A stretch of 64,000 nt of DNA from JBBWZH01 sp035544115. GTDB taxonomy: Bacteria; Actinomycetota; Actinomycetes; Mycobacteriales; CADCTP01. The position numbers and the translations under genes were made by a program. The notes under the pieces are model-generated. The model was not told where the DNA came from. It worked only from the letters and a program-made list of their open reading frames with translations, and made no database searches. The DNA is taken from positions 5,146,001 to 5,210,000 of the forward strand of contig OY970235.1 in assembly GCA_963714145.1 (NCBI GenBank). Direction: 5' to 3'. Shown piece by piece: positions 8,335-17,317 of this stretch (within the stretch, counting starts at the first letter, position 1; the number at the start of each line of letters is the position of its first letter).

Positions 8335-9736
8335 CCCGGGTGTAGTCCTCCAGCCCGTACATCGACAGGTCCTTGCCGTAGCCGGAGTGCTTGAACCCGC
8401 CGTGCGGCATCTCGGCCACCAGCGGGATGTGCGTGTTGATCCAGACGCAGCCGAAGTCCAGCCGGCGGGACATCCGCATCGCCCGGGCGTGGTCGCGGGT
8501 GAAGACCGACGCGGCCAGGCCGTACTCGACGTCATTGGCCCAGCGCAGCGCCTCGTCCTCGGCGCTGAACCGCTGCACGGTGATCACCGGGCCGAAGATC
8601 TCGGACTGGATCATCTCGTCGTCCTGGCGCAGCCCGGCGACCACGGTCGGGGCGTAGAAGTAGCCGCGGTCGCCGACCCGGCTGCCGCCGATGGTGACGT
8701 CCGCGTGGTCCGGGGCGCGGTCCAGCATGCCGCTGACCCGGTCCAGCTGGTTCGCGTTGTTCAGCGGCCCGTATAGCGCGTCCGGGTTGGACGGCGGGCC
8801 GACCACGGTGCCCCGGGCCTGCTCGGTGAGCGCGGCCACGAAGTCGCTGTGGATGCCCGGGCCGGCCAGCACCCGGGTCGCCGCGGTGCAGTCCTGGCCG
8901 GCGTTGAAGTAGCCGGCGACCGCGATCGCCTCGGCCGCCTTGGCCAGGTCGGCGTCGTCGAACACGATCACCGGAGCCTTGCCACCCAGCTCCAGGTGCA
9001 CCCGCTTCAGGTCGGCGGCGGCCGACCGGGCCACCTCGATGCCGGCCCGGGTGGAGCCGGTGATCGAGACCATCCGCGGCACCGGGTGCGCGACCAGCTC
9101 GCGGCCGGTGTCCCGGTCGCCGCAGACCACGTTGAACACGCCCGGCGGCAGGAACTCGGCGGCGATCTCGGCCATCATCAGCGTGGTCACCGGCGTCGTG
9201 TCGGACGGCTTGAGCACCACGCTGTTGCCCGCCGCGAGCGCCGGCGCGAACTTCCAGACCGCCATCATCATCGGGTAGTTCCACGGCGTGACCTGGGCGC
9301 AGACGCCGACCGGCTCGCGCCGGACGAAGGAGGTGTGGTCGGCCAGGTACTCGCCGGCCGACCGGCCCTCCAGCACCCGGGCGGCGCCGGCGAAGAACCG
9401 GAGCTGGTCCAGCATCGGCGGCACCTCCTCGGTCCGGGTCAGCTCGAGCGGCTTGCCGGTGTTCTGCGCCTCGGCCGCGATGAACTCCTCGGCCCGGGCC
9501 TCGATCGCGTCCGCGATCTTCAGCAGGGCCCGGCCGCGTTCGCTCGGGGTGGCGTCCCGCCAGGTCTCGAAGCCGCGTTCGGCCGCCCGCATGGCGGCGT
9601 CCACGTCGGCGGCCGACGACACCGGCGCCGCCGCGAACACCTCGCCGGTGCTGGGGTCGATCAGCGGCGCGGTCCGGCCGTCGGCCGCGTCGACCTGCTT
9701 GCCGTCGACGAAGTTGCGCAGCACCTGGTCAGCCAT
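8303..9736 (-). CDS. Gamma-aminobutyraldehyde dehydrogenase-like NAD-dependent aldehyde dehydrogenase
   Basis: Full-length ALDH of 477 residues. Visible are TPWNYPMMMAVWKFAPALAAGN, the NAD site SITGSTRAGIEVA, the catalytic glutamate in HLELGGKAPVIV and the catalytic cysteine in GYFNAGQDCTAATR. The sequence around the cysteine (AGQDCTA) is characteristic of aminobutyraldehyde/betaine-aldehyde enzymes. It would oxidise 4-aminobutanal to GABA. The aminotransferase gene for GABA lies 24 bases upstream on the same strand, so this pair converts putrescine-derived aldehyde through GABA to succinate semialdehyde. Confidence 0.85.
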   Translation of the reverse strand: MADQVLRNFVDGKQVDAADGRTAPLIDPSTGEVFAAAPVSSAADVDAAMRAAERGFETWRDATPSERGRALLKIADAIEARAEEFIAAEAQNTGKPLELTRTEEVPPMLDQLRFFAGAARVLEGRSAGEYLADHTSFVRREPVGVCAQVTPWNYPMMMAVWKFAPALAAGNSVVLKPSDTTPVTTLMMAEIAAEFLPPGVFNVVCGDRDTGRELVAHPVPRMVSITGSTRAGIEVARSAAADLKRVHLELGGKAPVIVFDDADLAKAAEAIAVAGYFNAGQDCTAATRVLAGPGIHSDFVAALTEQARGTVVGPPSNPDALYGPLNNANQLDRVSGMLDRAPDHADVTIGGSRVGDRGYFYAPTVVAGLRQDDEMIQSEIFGPVITVQRFSAEDEALRWANDVEYGLAASVFTRDHARAMRMSRRLDFGCVWINTHIPLVAEMPHGGFKHSGYGKDLSMYGLEDYTRVKHVMSYLGD

Positions 9737-9760
9737 GGTGTCTCCTTCTCGTGTCCGCGA

Positions 9761-11119
9761 TCAGGCTGGCGCGGCGGTGGCGAACGCCGCGGCCAGCAGG
9801 TCCAGGCCCTCGGTGAGCAGATGTTCGCCGATCACCAGCGGCGGCAGGAAACGCAGCACGTTGCCGAACGTGCCGCAGGTCAGCACGACCAGGCCGGCAG
9901 CGTGGCAGGCCCGGGCCACCGCCTGGGTGGTGGCCGGGTCCGGTTCCCTGGTGCCCGGCCGGACGATCTCCACCGCCAGCATCGCGCCCCGGCCGCGGAC
10001 GTCGCCGATGGCCGGGTGCTCCGCCTGCAGGGCGAGCAGCCGGGGCCGCATCACCGCCTCGATCCGCCGAGCGGCGCCGACCAGGTCCTGCTCCTCGATC
10101 GTGGCGATCGCGCCCAGCGCGGCGGCGCAGGCGACCGGGTTGCCGCCGTAGGTGCCGCCCAGACCGCCGGGGTGCACGCTGTCCATGATCTCGGCCCGGC
10201 CGGTGACCGCGGCCAGTGGCAGCCCGCCGGCGATGCCCTTGGCGGTGGTGACCAGATCCGGCACCACGCCGGAGTGCTCGCAGCAGAACCAGGCACCGGT
10301 CCGGCCGAACCCGGTCTGGATCTCGTCGGCCACGAACACGATCCCGGCCCGCGCGCAGAACTCGGCCAGCCGGGGCAGGAACCCCTCCCCCGGCACCACG
10401 AACCCGCCCTCGCCCTGGATCGGCTCGATCACCAGCGCGGCCACGTTGTCGGCACCGACCTGGCTGCGGATCGCGGTGATCACCTGCTCGGCCGCCTCCG
10501 GCCCGCAGTTCGCCGGCCCGGTCGGCCAGCGGTACGGGTAGGCCATCGGCATCCGGTAGATCTCGGCCGGGAACGGCCCGAACCCGTGCTTGTACGGCAT
10601 GTCCTTCGCGGTCAGCGCCATGGTCAGGCTGGTCCGGCCGTGGTAGGCGTGCTCGAACGCGATCACCGCCGGCCGGCCGGTGTGCACCCGGGCGATCTTG
10701 ACGGCGTTCTCCACCGCCTCCGCGCCGGAGTTGAACAGCGCCGAGCGCTTCTCGTGGTCGCCCGGGGTGAGCCGGGCCAACTGCTCGCAGACCGCCACGT
10801 ACCCCTCGTACGGGGTGATCATGAAGCAGGTGTGGGTGAACCGGCCGACCTGGTCGCGCACCCCGGCGACCACCAGGTCGGCCGCGTTCCCGACGCCGAC
10901 CACGGCGATCCCGGAGCCGAAGTCGATCAGGCTGTTGCCGTCGGCGTCGACCAGCACGCCGCCGCCGGCCGCGGTCACGAACACCGGCAGGGTGATCGCC
11001 ACGCCGCGCGCGACCGCGGCGTCCCGGCGGGCCAGCAGTTCCATCGAGCGCGGCCCGGGCACCGCGGTGACCAGCCGCCGCTCCTGCTTCAGCCCGGGAC
11101 CACCCTGCTGCCTGTCCAC
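9761..11119 (-). CDS. gabT: 4-aminobutyrate aminotransferase
   Basis: Class III PLP aminotransferase of 452 residues. Markers: DFGSGIAVVGVGN, GAEAVENAVKIAR, YHGRTSLTMALT, FVADEIQTGFGRTG (the aspartate that contacts PLP) and TTAKGIAGGLPL with the Schiff-base lysine. The chosen GTG start follows GGAGG at proper spacing on the minus strand; the frame is open further upstream but those residues are not conserved. It transfers the amino group of GABA to 2-oxoglutarate. It leads a two-gene operon with the aldehyde dehydrogenase downstream. Confidence 0.88.
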   Translation of the reverse strand: MDRQQGGPGLKQERRLVTAVPGPRSMELLARRDAAVARGVAITLPVFVTAAGGGVLVDADGNSLIDFGSGIAVVGVGNAADLVVAGVRDQVGRFTHTCFMITPYEGYVAVCEQLARLTPGDHEKRSALFNSGAEAVENAVKIARVHTGRPAVIAFEHAYHGRTSLTMALTAKDMPYKHGFGPFPAEIYRMPMAYPYRWPTGPANCGPEAAEQVITAIRSQVGADNVAALVIEPIQGEGGFVVPGEGFLPRLAEFCARAGIVFVADEIQTGFGRTGAWFCCEHSGVVPDLVTTAKGIAGGLPLAAVTGRAEIMDSVHPGGLGGTYGGNPVACAAALGAIATIEEQDLVGAARRIEAVMRPRLLALQAEHPAIGDVRGRGAMLAVEIVRPGTREPDPATTQAVARACHAAGLVVLTCGTFGNVLRFLPPLVIGEHLLTEGLDLLAAAFATAAPA

Positions 11120-11126
11120 AGTGGAC
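11114..11126. promoter_or_regulatory. Inverted repeat covering the gabT start codon
   Basis: GTCCAC-A-GTGGAC is a perfect 6-bp inverted repeat with a one-base centre. It overlaps the GTG start and lies beside the ribosome binding site of gabT, so binding there would block translation or transcription. Nearly the same string occurs once inside the secDF coding region (about 56432), so chance occurrence in this GC-rich genome cannot be excluded. Confidence 0.3.
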
Positions 11127-11306
11127 CTCCTCGCCGACCGCGCCGCCCGCCGACACTGGGTACCGCACCGCGGCCCGGCCCGCCAGGCGAAAGTAGTCCC
11201 GGTGCCGGGTCCCGGTCGCCGGTACCGGTGTCGCGCCCGGCCAGCCGTGCCCGGGTTCCGACGTTCTGCCCTGGTCCCGCGGCGGCCGGGCGGCCAGGCT
11301 GGGCAG

Positions 11307-12122
11307 ATGTCGGACAACCAGCCGGCGGCGGGCCACCAGGTCCCGCGCGCGGCGTACGAGCGGCGGTTGAGCGCGCTGCAGGTCGACCTCGTCGCGATGC
11401 AGGACTGGGTGATCAATACCGGATACCGGCTGGTCGTCCTGTTCGAAGGCCGGGACACGGCCGGCAAGGGCGGCACCATCCAGCGCATCACGCAGACCCT
11501 GCGGCCCCGCTGGTGCCGGACGGTGGCGCTGGCCGCGCCGACCGAACGGGAACGCACCCAGTGGTACTTCCAGCGCTATGTCGAGCACCTGCCGTCGGCC
11601 GGCGAGATCGTGCTGTTCGACCGGTCCTGGTACAACCGGGCCGGGGTGGAGCGGGTGATGGGCTTCTGCACCCCGGCCGAACACCAGCAGTTCCTGCTGC
11701 ACGCCCCGGTGTTCGAGATGATGCTGATCGAATCGGGCATCCGGGTGGTCAAGTACTGGCTGTCGGTGTCCGCCGAGGGCCAGCTGCGGCGGTTCAAGGA
11801 CCGGGCCAAGGACCCGGCCAAGCGCTGGAAGCTGTCCGCGATGGATCTGGCCGCGCGCACCCACTGGTACGACTACTCGCAGGCGAAGGACGAGATGTTC
11901 GCGCACACCGATACGCCCATCTCGCCCTGGTACGTGGTGGAGGCCGACGACAAGCGGGCGGCCCGGCTCAACCTGATCACCCACCTGCTCGGGCAGGTGC
12001 CCTACCGCGGCACCCGGCCGAAGCCGCTGAAGCTGCCGCCGCTGCAGGCCGACACCGGCTACACCCGGCCACCGCCGGCGGTCTACCGGCAGGTGCCCGA
12101 CATCACGGCCGAACTGCGTTGA
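11307..12122 (+). CDS. ppk2: Polyphosphate kinase 2 family protein
   Basis: A 271-residue one-domain PPK2. Walker A is LFEGRDTAGKGG, followed by IQRITQTLRPRWCRTVALAAPT, the lid and second loop ERTQWYFQRYVEHLPSAGEIVLFDRSWYNRAGVERVMGFC, and the C-terminal KRWKLSAMD and WYVVEADDKRAARLN. These enzymes transfer phosphate between inorganic polyphosphate and nucleotides (GDP/ADP class). The frame is open far upstream, but conservation starts at MSDNQPAAG, where an ATG lies 187 bases from the divergent gabT start. Confidence 0.9.
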   Translation: MSDNQPAAGHQVPRAAYERRLSALQVDLVAMQDWVINTGYRLVVLFEGRDTAGKGGTIQRITQTLRPRWCRTVALAAPTERERTQWYFQRYVEHLPSAGEIVLFDRSWYNRAGVERVMGFCTPAEHQQFLLHAPVFEMMLIESGIRVVKYWLSVSAEGQLRRFKDRAKDPAKRWKLSAMDLAARTHWYDYSQAKDEMFAHTDTPISPWYVVEADDKRAARLNLITHLLGQVPYRGTRPKPLKLPPLQADTGYTRPPPAVYRQVPDITAELR

Positions 12123-12149
12123 CGTCCCTCCCGGCGGTCGGCCACCGGC

Positions 12150-12262
12150 TCCGGTCCGGCCCTCGGCCCAGCCCTGGCCCCGGCACCGGCCCCGGCACCG
12201 GCCCTGGCCCTGGCCCTGGCCCTGGCCCAGCCTCGGCCCGACCTTGGCCCGGCCGGGCCCGG
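12150..12262. repeat. GC-rich short tandem repeats between convergent genes
   Basis: The space between ppk2 and the GGDEF-EAL gene is filled with runs of CCGGCA and CCTGGC hexamers (four or more consecutive GGCCCT units near 12197-12225). There is no open frame of interest. It may serve as a bidirectional terminator through strong secondary structure, but no clear hairpin with a T tract is present. Confidence 0.5.
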
Positions 12263-12272
12263 CCGGGCGAGG

Positions 12273-14654
12273 TCAGCCGCTGACCGGCAGGGCGGCCCGC
12301 CGGACCATCTCGCCGATCGCGTCGGCCGGCACCGGCCGGCCCAGGTGGTAGCCCTGCGCGACCCGGTAGCCGAGCGCGCGCAGCCGGTCGGCCTGGGCCT
12401 CGGTCTCCACCCCCTCGGCGACCAGGTCCAGCCCGAACGCGGACCCGAGGTGGGCGACCGCGGCGGCCACCGTGGCCTGGTGCGGCATCGGCTCGGCCTG
12501 GGTGAACGTGCGGTCCAGCTTCAGCTCGTCCACCGGGCAGGTCTGCAGCAGGCTGAGCGTGGACTGGCCGGTGCCGAAGTCATCCAGCGCGATCCGGACG
12601 CCCAGGGCGCGCAGCGCGGGCAGGTGCGGCTCGGTGCCGAGCAGCATGGCGGCCATCGTCTCGGTGATCTCCAGGGTGAGCCGGTGCGGCGGCAGCCCCG
12701 AGTCGGCCAGCGCCGTGGCGACCTCGTTGGTGAAGCCGGGTTCGAGCAGCTGCGCCGCGGACACGTTCACGTTCAGCCGGTTCGGTGCGGCCGGGCCGAA
12801 CTCCGCGGTCCAGCGGGCGGCCTGCCGGCACGCCTGGCGCAGCACCCAGCGGCCCAGCGGCACGATCAGGCCGGTCCGCTCGGCGACCGGGATGAACGTG
12901 GCCGGCGCGAGCAGCCCCCGGGTCGGGTGCGCCCAGCGGACCAGTGCCTCCACCCCGGTGATCGTGCCGTCCTGCAGTGACACCAGCGGCTGGTAGACCA
13001 GCCGCAGCTGGCCCTCGTCGATGGCCTGCCGCAGCTCGGCGCCGACCCGCGGCTGCTCGGCCAGGCCGAGGTTCAGCTCCGGCGTGTAGTGCGCGTACCG
13101 GCTGCCGCCGTGCGCCTTCGCCGCGTACATCGCCACGTCCGCGCGGCGCAGCAGTTCGGCCGCTTCGTCGGTGGTCGCGCCGTCGGCGATGCCCAGGCTG
13201 GCCCGGACCAGCAGCTCGTGCCCGCCGGCCAGCACCGGCGGGGAGAGCGCGGCCAGCATCCGGTTGGCGGTGTGGTCCGCCTCGGCCCGGGTGGCGCCGT
13301 CCAGCACCACCGCGAACTCGTCGCCGCCGAGCCGGGCCACCGTGTCGTCCGCCCGAACGCTGCCGGCCAGCCGGCCGGCCACCTCGACCAGCAGCGCGTC
13401 CCCGATGCCGTGTCCGAGCGCGTCGTTGACCATCTTGAAGTCGTCCAGGTCGATCAGGATCACGGTCACCGGCCGCTCGGCGTCACACCGGCTCAGCGCC
13501 TCGATCAGCCGCTCGTTGAGCAGCACCCGGTTGGCCAGCTGGGTCAGCGAGTCGTGGGACGCCCCGTGGTCCAGCCGGGTCACCAGCCGGCCGTTCTCCC
13601 CGAACGCGACCAGCTGCCGGGCGACCACCAGGGCGGTCAGGCCGACCGCGCCCGCCGACACCACCAGACCCCGCTGGTGCCCGGGTACGAAGAGCAGCGC
13701 GTCGGTGGCCGCGATCGCGACGTACGGCAGCACGCTGAAGGTGCGCCGACCGCGCCGGCCCGCCCGCGCCCCGGCGGCCCGCCGATCCGGCCGCCGGGCG
13801 GCCGCCACCTGCCGCCGGGCACCCAGCAGCATGAACACGCAGACCGCCGGCGTCACGTAGCAGCCGACGTTCAGGTACGGCCGGTCGGCCAGCAGCGGCG
13901 CCGGCGCCGACCCGACGCTGCCGATCACCATGGCCACGCCGAGCCGCTTCAGCGCGCCGGTATCGACCAGGTTGGCGCCGGCCAGTGCCACCTTGGCCAG
14001 CCCGAACATCACCACCAGCGGCAGCATGGTGATGGACAGCCCGGTGACCAGCGGTCGCAGGCTGTCGGCCTGCTGGCGTGCCGCCGGCCCGCCGACGAAG
14101 GTCCAGAGGAACACGCCGCCGGCGAGCACCACCGTGCCCGCGTCCAGCAGGATCGTCAGCCGCTCCACCCGGCTGGTGGCGCCCATCGGCAACCGGCACA
14201 GCGTCCAGATCGCCAGCAGCAGCGAGAGGCTGTAGAGGCCGGCGGTGAGCGGGCCCATCTGCTGCGACGGCCGCCCCGTCGCATATATCGCGTCGTAGGC
14301 ATTGGCCACCGTCGCCAGCCCGACCACGGTATTCGCGATGGCCAGCGTGCGCCAGAAGCGGACGGCGCCCCGGTTCAGCCCGGGGCTGGCGCCGGCCCGC
14401 CAGAGCGCGACCGCGGCCAGGGCGGCCACGACCGGCTGCACCGCCCAGAGCAGCAGCAGCGGGCCCACCGACCGGCCGGCGCCGAAGTCGACCAGAAACC
14501 AGGCCAGCGACGCCCCGGTGAGCAGGACGGACACCGCCAGCGCCCAGTCCGGCCGGCGGCCGCGGGCCCAGGGCCACCCGGAGGCGTCCGGACCGGCCGG
14601 GTTGGCGTTGGGCACCTGCCCGGTATCCACCGGCGTGTGCACAGTGCCCACCAT
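12273..14654 (-). CDS. Membrane GGDEF-EAL protein (cyclic di-GMP turnover)
   Basis: 793 residues. About nine hydrophobic helices occupy residues 35-340, with no recognised ligand motif. The diguanylate cyclase domain follows (HDSLTQLANRVLLNERL, LIDLDDFKMVNDALGHGIGD) with an intact GGDEF in VARLGGDEFAVVLD. The C-terminal phosphodiesterase domain keeps EALVRW, LNVNVSAAQL, EITET, ALDDFGTGQSTL, KLDRTF and AEGVET, all catalytic metal and base residues. Both activities are therefore possible. The family links an unknown membrane signal to development or surface behaviour in actinomycetes. Confidence 0.92.
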   Translation of the reverse strand: MVGTVHTPVDTGQVPNANPAGPDASGWPWARGRRPDWALAVSVLLTGASLAWFLVDFGAGRSVGPLLLLWAVQPVVAALAAVALWRAGASPGLNRGAVRFWRTLAIANTVVGLATVANAYDAIYATGRPSQQMGPLTAGLYSLSLLLAIWTLCRLPMGATSRVERLTILLDAGTVVLAGGVFLWTFVGGPAARQQADSLRPLVTGLSITMLPLVVMFGLAKVALAGANLVDTGALKRLGVAMVIGSVGSAPAPLLADRPYLNVGCYVTPAVCVFMLLGARRQVAAARRPDRRAAGARAGRRGRRTFSVLPYVAIAATDALLFVPGHQRGLVVSAGAVGLTALVVARQLVAFGENGRLVTRLDHGASHDSLTQLANRVLLNERLIEALSRCDAERPVTVILIDLDDFKMVNDALGHGIGDALLVEVAGRLAGSVRADDTVARLGGDEFAVVLDGATRAEADHTANRMLAALSPPVLAGGHELLVRASLGIADGATTDEAAELLRRADVAMYAAKAHGGSRYAHYTPELNLGLAEQPRVGAELRQAIDEGQLRLVYQPLVSLQDGTITGVEALVRWAHPTRGLLAPATFIPVAERTGLIVPLGRWVLRQACRQAARWTAEFGPAAPNRLNVNVSAAQLLEPGFTNEVATALADSGLPPHRLTLEITETMAAMLLGTEPHLPALRALGVRIALDDFGTGQSTLSLLQTCPVDELKLDRTFTQAEPMPHQATVAAAVAHLGSAFGLDLVAEGVETEAQADRLRALGYRVAQGYHLGRPVPADAIGEMVRRAALPVSG

Positions 14655-14770
14655 CCGTCCCTGACCGGCTACCCGTCGCGCCGCCTCGTGATTCGCCCGA
14701 TGGACCTATCGGCCGGCCCCGGCCGGCGCTGAGCGCTGCCAGCGGGTCGCCGCCGGCGGCGGAAGCCGCG

Positions 14771-14808
14771 CGATGAGGCGCGATGAGGCGGGATCCAAGC
14801 GGGATCCA
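14771..14808. repeat. Two pairs of direct repeats in the divergent promoter region before the TetR gene
   Basis: CGATGAGGCG occurs twice in tandem (14771-14780 and 14781-14790), followed by GCGGGATCCA twice at 11-base spacing (14788-14797 and 14799-14808). The one-turn spacing is what two dimers of a regulator on one face of the helix would need. It sits 40 bases before the start of the TetR-type gene and 120 bases before the divergent GGDEF-EAL gene, so it is a candidate autoregulatory site. Confidence 0.35.
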
Positions 14809-14846
14809 TCGGGCAGACTGTGCAATCGGGGAAAGGGGGTCCCGCG

Positions 14847-15443
14847 GTGGTGTCCGTCCCGAGCGACCGCGCGCTGCAGACCCGGGCCGCGCTGCTGCAG
14901 GCGGCCCTTGAGGTGTTCGCGGCGTCCGGCTTCGCCGAGGCGAACGTGACCGATGTGGTCGGCCGGGCCGGTGCCAGCGTCGGCAGCCTCTACCACCACT
15001 TCGGCGGCAAGGCCGATCTCTACCTGGCGCTGTTCGACGAGTACCAGTCCCGGCAGGAGGCCCGGGCCGCCGCCGCGGTGCGGGACGCCCGGACCGCCGG
15101 CGTACCGGGCGAGCTGGGCCTGTTCCTGGCCGGCACCCGCGGCTACCTGTACGGCTGCTGGGAGGACCGGGACGTGGCCCGGCTGTTCCTGCCCGGCGGT
15201 GGCCCGCCCGGTTTCGAACTGGTGGCCCGGCGCCGGTTCCGCGCCTGGGTCCGCCGCAACGGGGCGCTGCTCGGCCATGACGGCGGCAAGCACCGCCTCG
15301 GCGAGGCGCTCACCCTGGTGCTGACCACGGTGATCAGCGAGGCCGGCCGCGAGGTCGCGGTGCAGAGCTCGGAACGGGCGGCGCATCAACTGGCCGAGGA
15401 CGTGATCGAGCTGATCGGCCGCCTCGCCCTACCCGACCTGTAG
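14847..15443 (+). CDS. TetR-family transcriptional regulator
   Basis: The N-terminal helix-turn-helix is clear: TRAALLQAALEVFAASGFAEANVTDVVGRAGASVGSLYHHFGGKADLYLALFDEY, a textbook TetR domain. The C-terminal ligand domain (about residues 65-198) is helical and not assignable to a ligand. The start is taken as GTG at 14847, after GGGGAAAGGGGG; an upstream ATG-less extension exists but is not conserved. It lies 170 bases before the branched-chain amino acid transporter operon on the same strand, making a regulatory link to that operon plausible. Confidence 0.85.
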   Translation: MVSVPSDRALQTRAALLQAALEVFAASGFAEANVTDVVGRAGASVGSLYHHFGGKADLYLALFDEYQSRQEARAAAAVRDARTAGVPGELGLFLAGTRGYLYGCWEDRDVARLFLPGGGPPGFELVARRRFRAWVRRNGALLGHDGGKHRLGEALTLVLTTVISEAGREVAVQSSERAAHQLAEDVIELIGRLALPDL

Positions 15444-15560
15444 CCACCCCGACCGGTAGCCAGGCCGGGCCAGTGGCCGGGCCGGGTCGGTGGCCGGGCC
15501 GGGCCGGTGGCCAGGCCCGTCGGTAGCCGGCCGGGCCGGTGGCCGGCGGGGGTGTCCAAG
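15444..15560. repeat. Degenerate GGCCGGGCCGGTGGCC-type repeats before livG
   Basis: Five imperfect units of about 16-20 bases built from GGTAGCCAGGCCGGGCC and GGTGGCCGGGCC fill the space between the TetR gene and livG. The composition is pure G/C with few A/T. No gene is visible. Confidence 0.4.
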
Positions 15561-15588
15561 CAGGGCTGGGCGCGGTAACCTCCCGCAT

Positions 15589-15603
15589 CCGAATGCGGTT
15601 CGG
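15589..15603. promoter_or_regulatory. Inverted repeat upstream of livG (shared with livK)
   Basis: CCGAA-TGCGG-TTCGG forms a 5-bp inverted repeat ending 10 bases before the livG start. The same element, CCGAA-TGGCA-TTCGG, stands 14 bases before livK at 19319-19333; the two agree at 12 of 15 positions. Two matching sites at the two ends of one transporter operon suggest an operator for a common regulator, for example the neighbouring TetR protein (inference). Confidence 0.45.
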
Positions 15604-15613
15604 TTCTGGGGTG

Positions 15614-16561
15614 ATGCCGATGTCGGCCGACCGGCCGCTGCTCGAGGTCGACCGGCTGACCGTGGCGTTCGGCGGTCTGCACGCACTCGACAACGTCTCG
15701 CTGACGGTCCGGTCCGGGCAGGTGCTCGGCCTGATCGGGCCCAACGGCGCCGGCAAGACCACGCTGTTCAACGTGGTCTGCGGCTTCGTCCGGGCCAGCG
15801 GGGGCAGCGTGCGCTGGCAGGGCCGGCCGTTGCGCCGGGTCCGCCCGCACCAGCTCGCCGGCCTCGGCATCGCCCGCACGCTGCAGGGGCTGGGCCTGTT
15901 CGGGCACCTCACCGCGGTGCAGAACGTGATGGTCGGCGCGGCCAGCAAGGCCCGGTCCGGGCTGGTCGGCAACCTGCTCGCGCTGCCCACCGCGGACGCT
16001 GACGAGTACCGGCTGCGGGACCGGGCGATGGCCACGCTGTCCGCCCTGAACATCGCCGACGCCGCCGGCCGGCGCTGCGGCGAGCTGCCGTACGGGGTGC
16101 AGAAGCGGGTCGCGCTGGCCCGCGCGCTGGTCGCCGAACCCAAGCTGCTGCTGCTGGACGAGCCGGCCGCCGGCCTGTCCGGGGACGAGACCGCGGAGCT
16201 GGCCGACCTGGTCCGCCGGCTGCGCGCGGACATGTCGGTGATGCTGGTCGAGCACCACGTCGACCTGGTGATGAGCGTCTGCGACGAGGTGGTCGTGCTC
16301 GACTTCGGCAAGGTCATCGCCACCGGTCCGCCGGACACCGTCCGCACCGACCCGGCCGTCGTCGAGGCATATCTCGGCGCCACCGTCGAAGACTCCGCCG
16401 GCCCGATCACCGAACTGGCCACCGACCCCGGGCCGGCACCGGCCGCCCCGCCCGCCGAGCCGGCGGAACCGGCCGAGCCGGCGGAACCGGCCGAGCCGGC
16501 GGAACCGGCCGAGCCGGCCGAGCCGGCGGAACCGGCCGGGGAGCGGAGCGCCGGTGCTTGA
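15614..16561 (+). CDS. livG: Branched-chain amino acid-type ABC transporter, ATPase LivG
   Basis: ABC ATPase: LIGPNGAGKTTLFN (Walker A), GIARTLQGLGLF (Q-loop region), LPYGVQKRVALARALV (signature), LLLLDEPAAGLS (Walker B) and VEHHVDLVM (switch histidine). The helical insert and length place it in LivG. After about residue 265 the protein carries a tail with repeated Pro-Ala-Glu, unusual for the family. Start chosen as ATG 15614, since MPMSADRPLLEVDRL begins the conserved part. The stop overlaps the livF start by 8 bases. Function: energises uptake of hydrophobic amino acids or related amides together with LivF. Confidence 0.9.
   Translation: MPMSADRPLLEVDRLTVAFGGLHALDNVSLTVRSGQVLGLIGPNGAGKTTLFNVVCGFVRASGGSVRWQGRPLRRVRPHQLAGLGIARTLQGLGLFGHLTAVQNVMVGAASKARSGLVGNLLALPTADADEYRLRDRAMATLSALNIADAAGRRCGELPYGVQKRVALARALVAEPKLLLLDEPAAGLSGDETAELADLVRRLRADMSVMLVEHHVDLVMSVCDEVVVLDFGKVIATGPPDTVRTDPAVVEAYLGATVEDSAGPITELATDPGPAPAAPPAEPAEPAEPAEPAEPAEPAEPAEPAEPAGERSAGA
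16455..16545 (+). repeat. In-frame tandem repeat coding a Pro-Ala-Glu tail on LivG
   Basis: The 18-base unit GAGCCGGCGGAACCGGCC and variants recur about four to five times, coding (EPA)n. It adds a charged, flexible tail of about 30 residues. Copy number is likely to vary between strains through slippage (inference). Confidence 0.7.
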
Positions 16562-17261
16562 GGTCGAGGGGCTGCAGACGATGTACGGCGCGGTCCGCGC
16601 GCTGGACGGGGTGAACCTGACCGCGCCGGCCGGCAGCATCACCGCGGTCCTGGGCGCCAACGGGGCCGGCAAGACGACGCTGCTGCGCACCGTGAACGGG
16701 CTGGTCCGGCCGCGCGCCGGCGAGGTCCGGCTGGACGGCGAGCTGGTCACCAGGCTGGCGCCGGAGGACCTCGTCCGGCGCGGGCTCGGGCACGTCCCGG
16801 AAGGCCGGGGCGTGATCACCGAACTGACCGTGGAGGAGAACCTGCGCCTGGGCGGGCTCTGGCGCCGGGACCGGCCGGGGCTGCGCGCCGACCTGGCCCA
16901 GACCTACGAGATGTTCCCGCTGCTGGCGGAGCGGCGGGCCCGGGCCGCGCAGACGCTGTCCGGTGGGGAGCGGCAGATGCTCGCGCTCGGCCGGGCGCTG
17001 ATGGGCCGGCCCCGGCTGCTGCTGCTGGACGAGCCCTCGCTCGGGCTGGCCCCGCGGGTGACCGCGCAGATCATGGCCGTGCTGCGCCGGCTGCGCGCGG
17101 ACGACGGGCTGACCGTCGTGCTGGTCGAGCAGAACGCGCGCAGCGCGCTGTCCATCGCCGACCGCGGCGTGGTGCTCAACCTGGGCCGGGTGGTGGCCGA
17201 GTCGGACGCCGCCGAACTGGCCGCGGACGAGCGGCTGCGGCACGCGTACCTCGGCTTCTAG
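16554..17261 (+). CDS. livF: Branched-chain amino acid-type ABC transporter, ATPase LivF
   Basis: Second ATPase of the system, 235 residues: VLGANGAGKTTLLR (Walker A), LGHVPEGRGVITELTVEENL (typical of LivF), TLSGGERQMLALGRALM (signature), LLLDEPSLGLAP (Walker B), VEQNARSALS (switch region, with glutamine-asparagine in place of histidine as usual in LivF). The GTG start lies within the end of livG, giving translational coupling. Confidence 0.92.
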   Translation: MLEVEGLQTMYGAVRALDGVNLTAPAGSITAVLGANGAGKTTLLRTVNGLVRPRAGEVRLDGELVTRLAPEDLVRRGLGHVPEGRGVITELTVEENLRLGGLWRRDRPGLRADLAQTYEMFPLLAERRARAAQTLSGGERQMLALGRALMGRPRLLLLDEPSLGLAPRVTAQIMAVLRRLRADDGLTVVLVEQNARSALSIADRGVVLNLGRVVAESDAAELAADERLRHAYLGF

Positions 17262-17317
17262 CCGGCTGCCGGCTGGCTTCGGACCCGGACGAGAAACCGG
17301 ACGAGAAAGGGTGGCTG

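Noticed and set aside
8849..12283. Very long plus-strand open frame across the dehydrogenase and gabT genes
   Set aside because: Opposite strand of conserved genes; its own sequence is low-complexity and has no motif.
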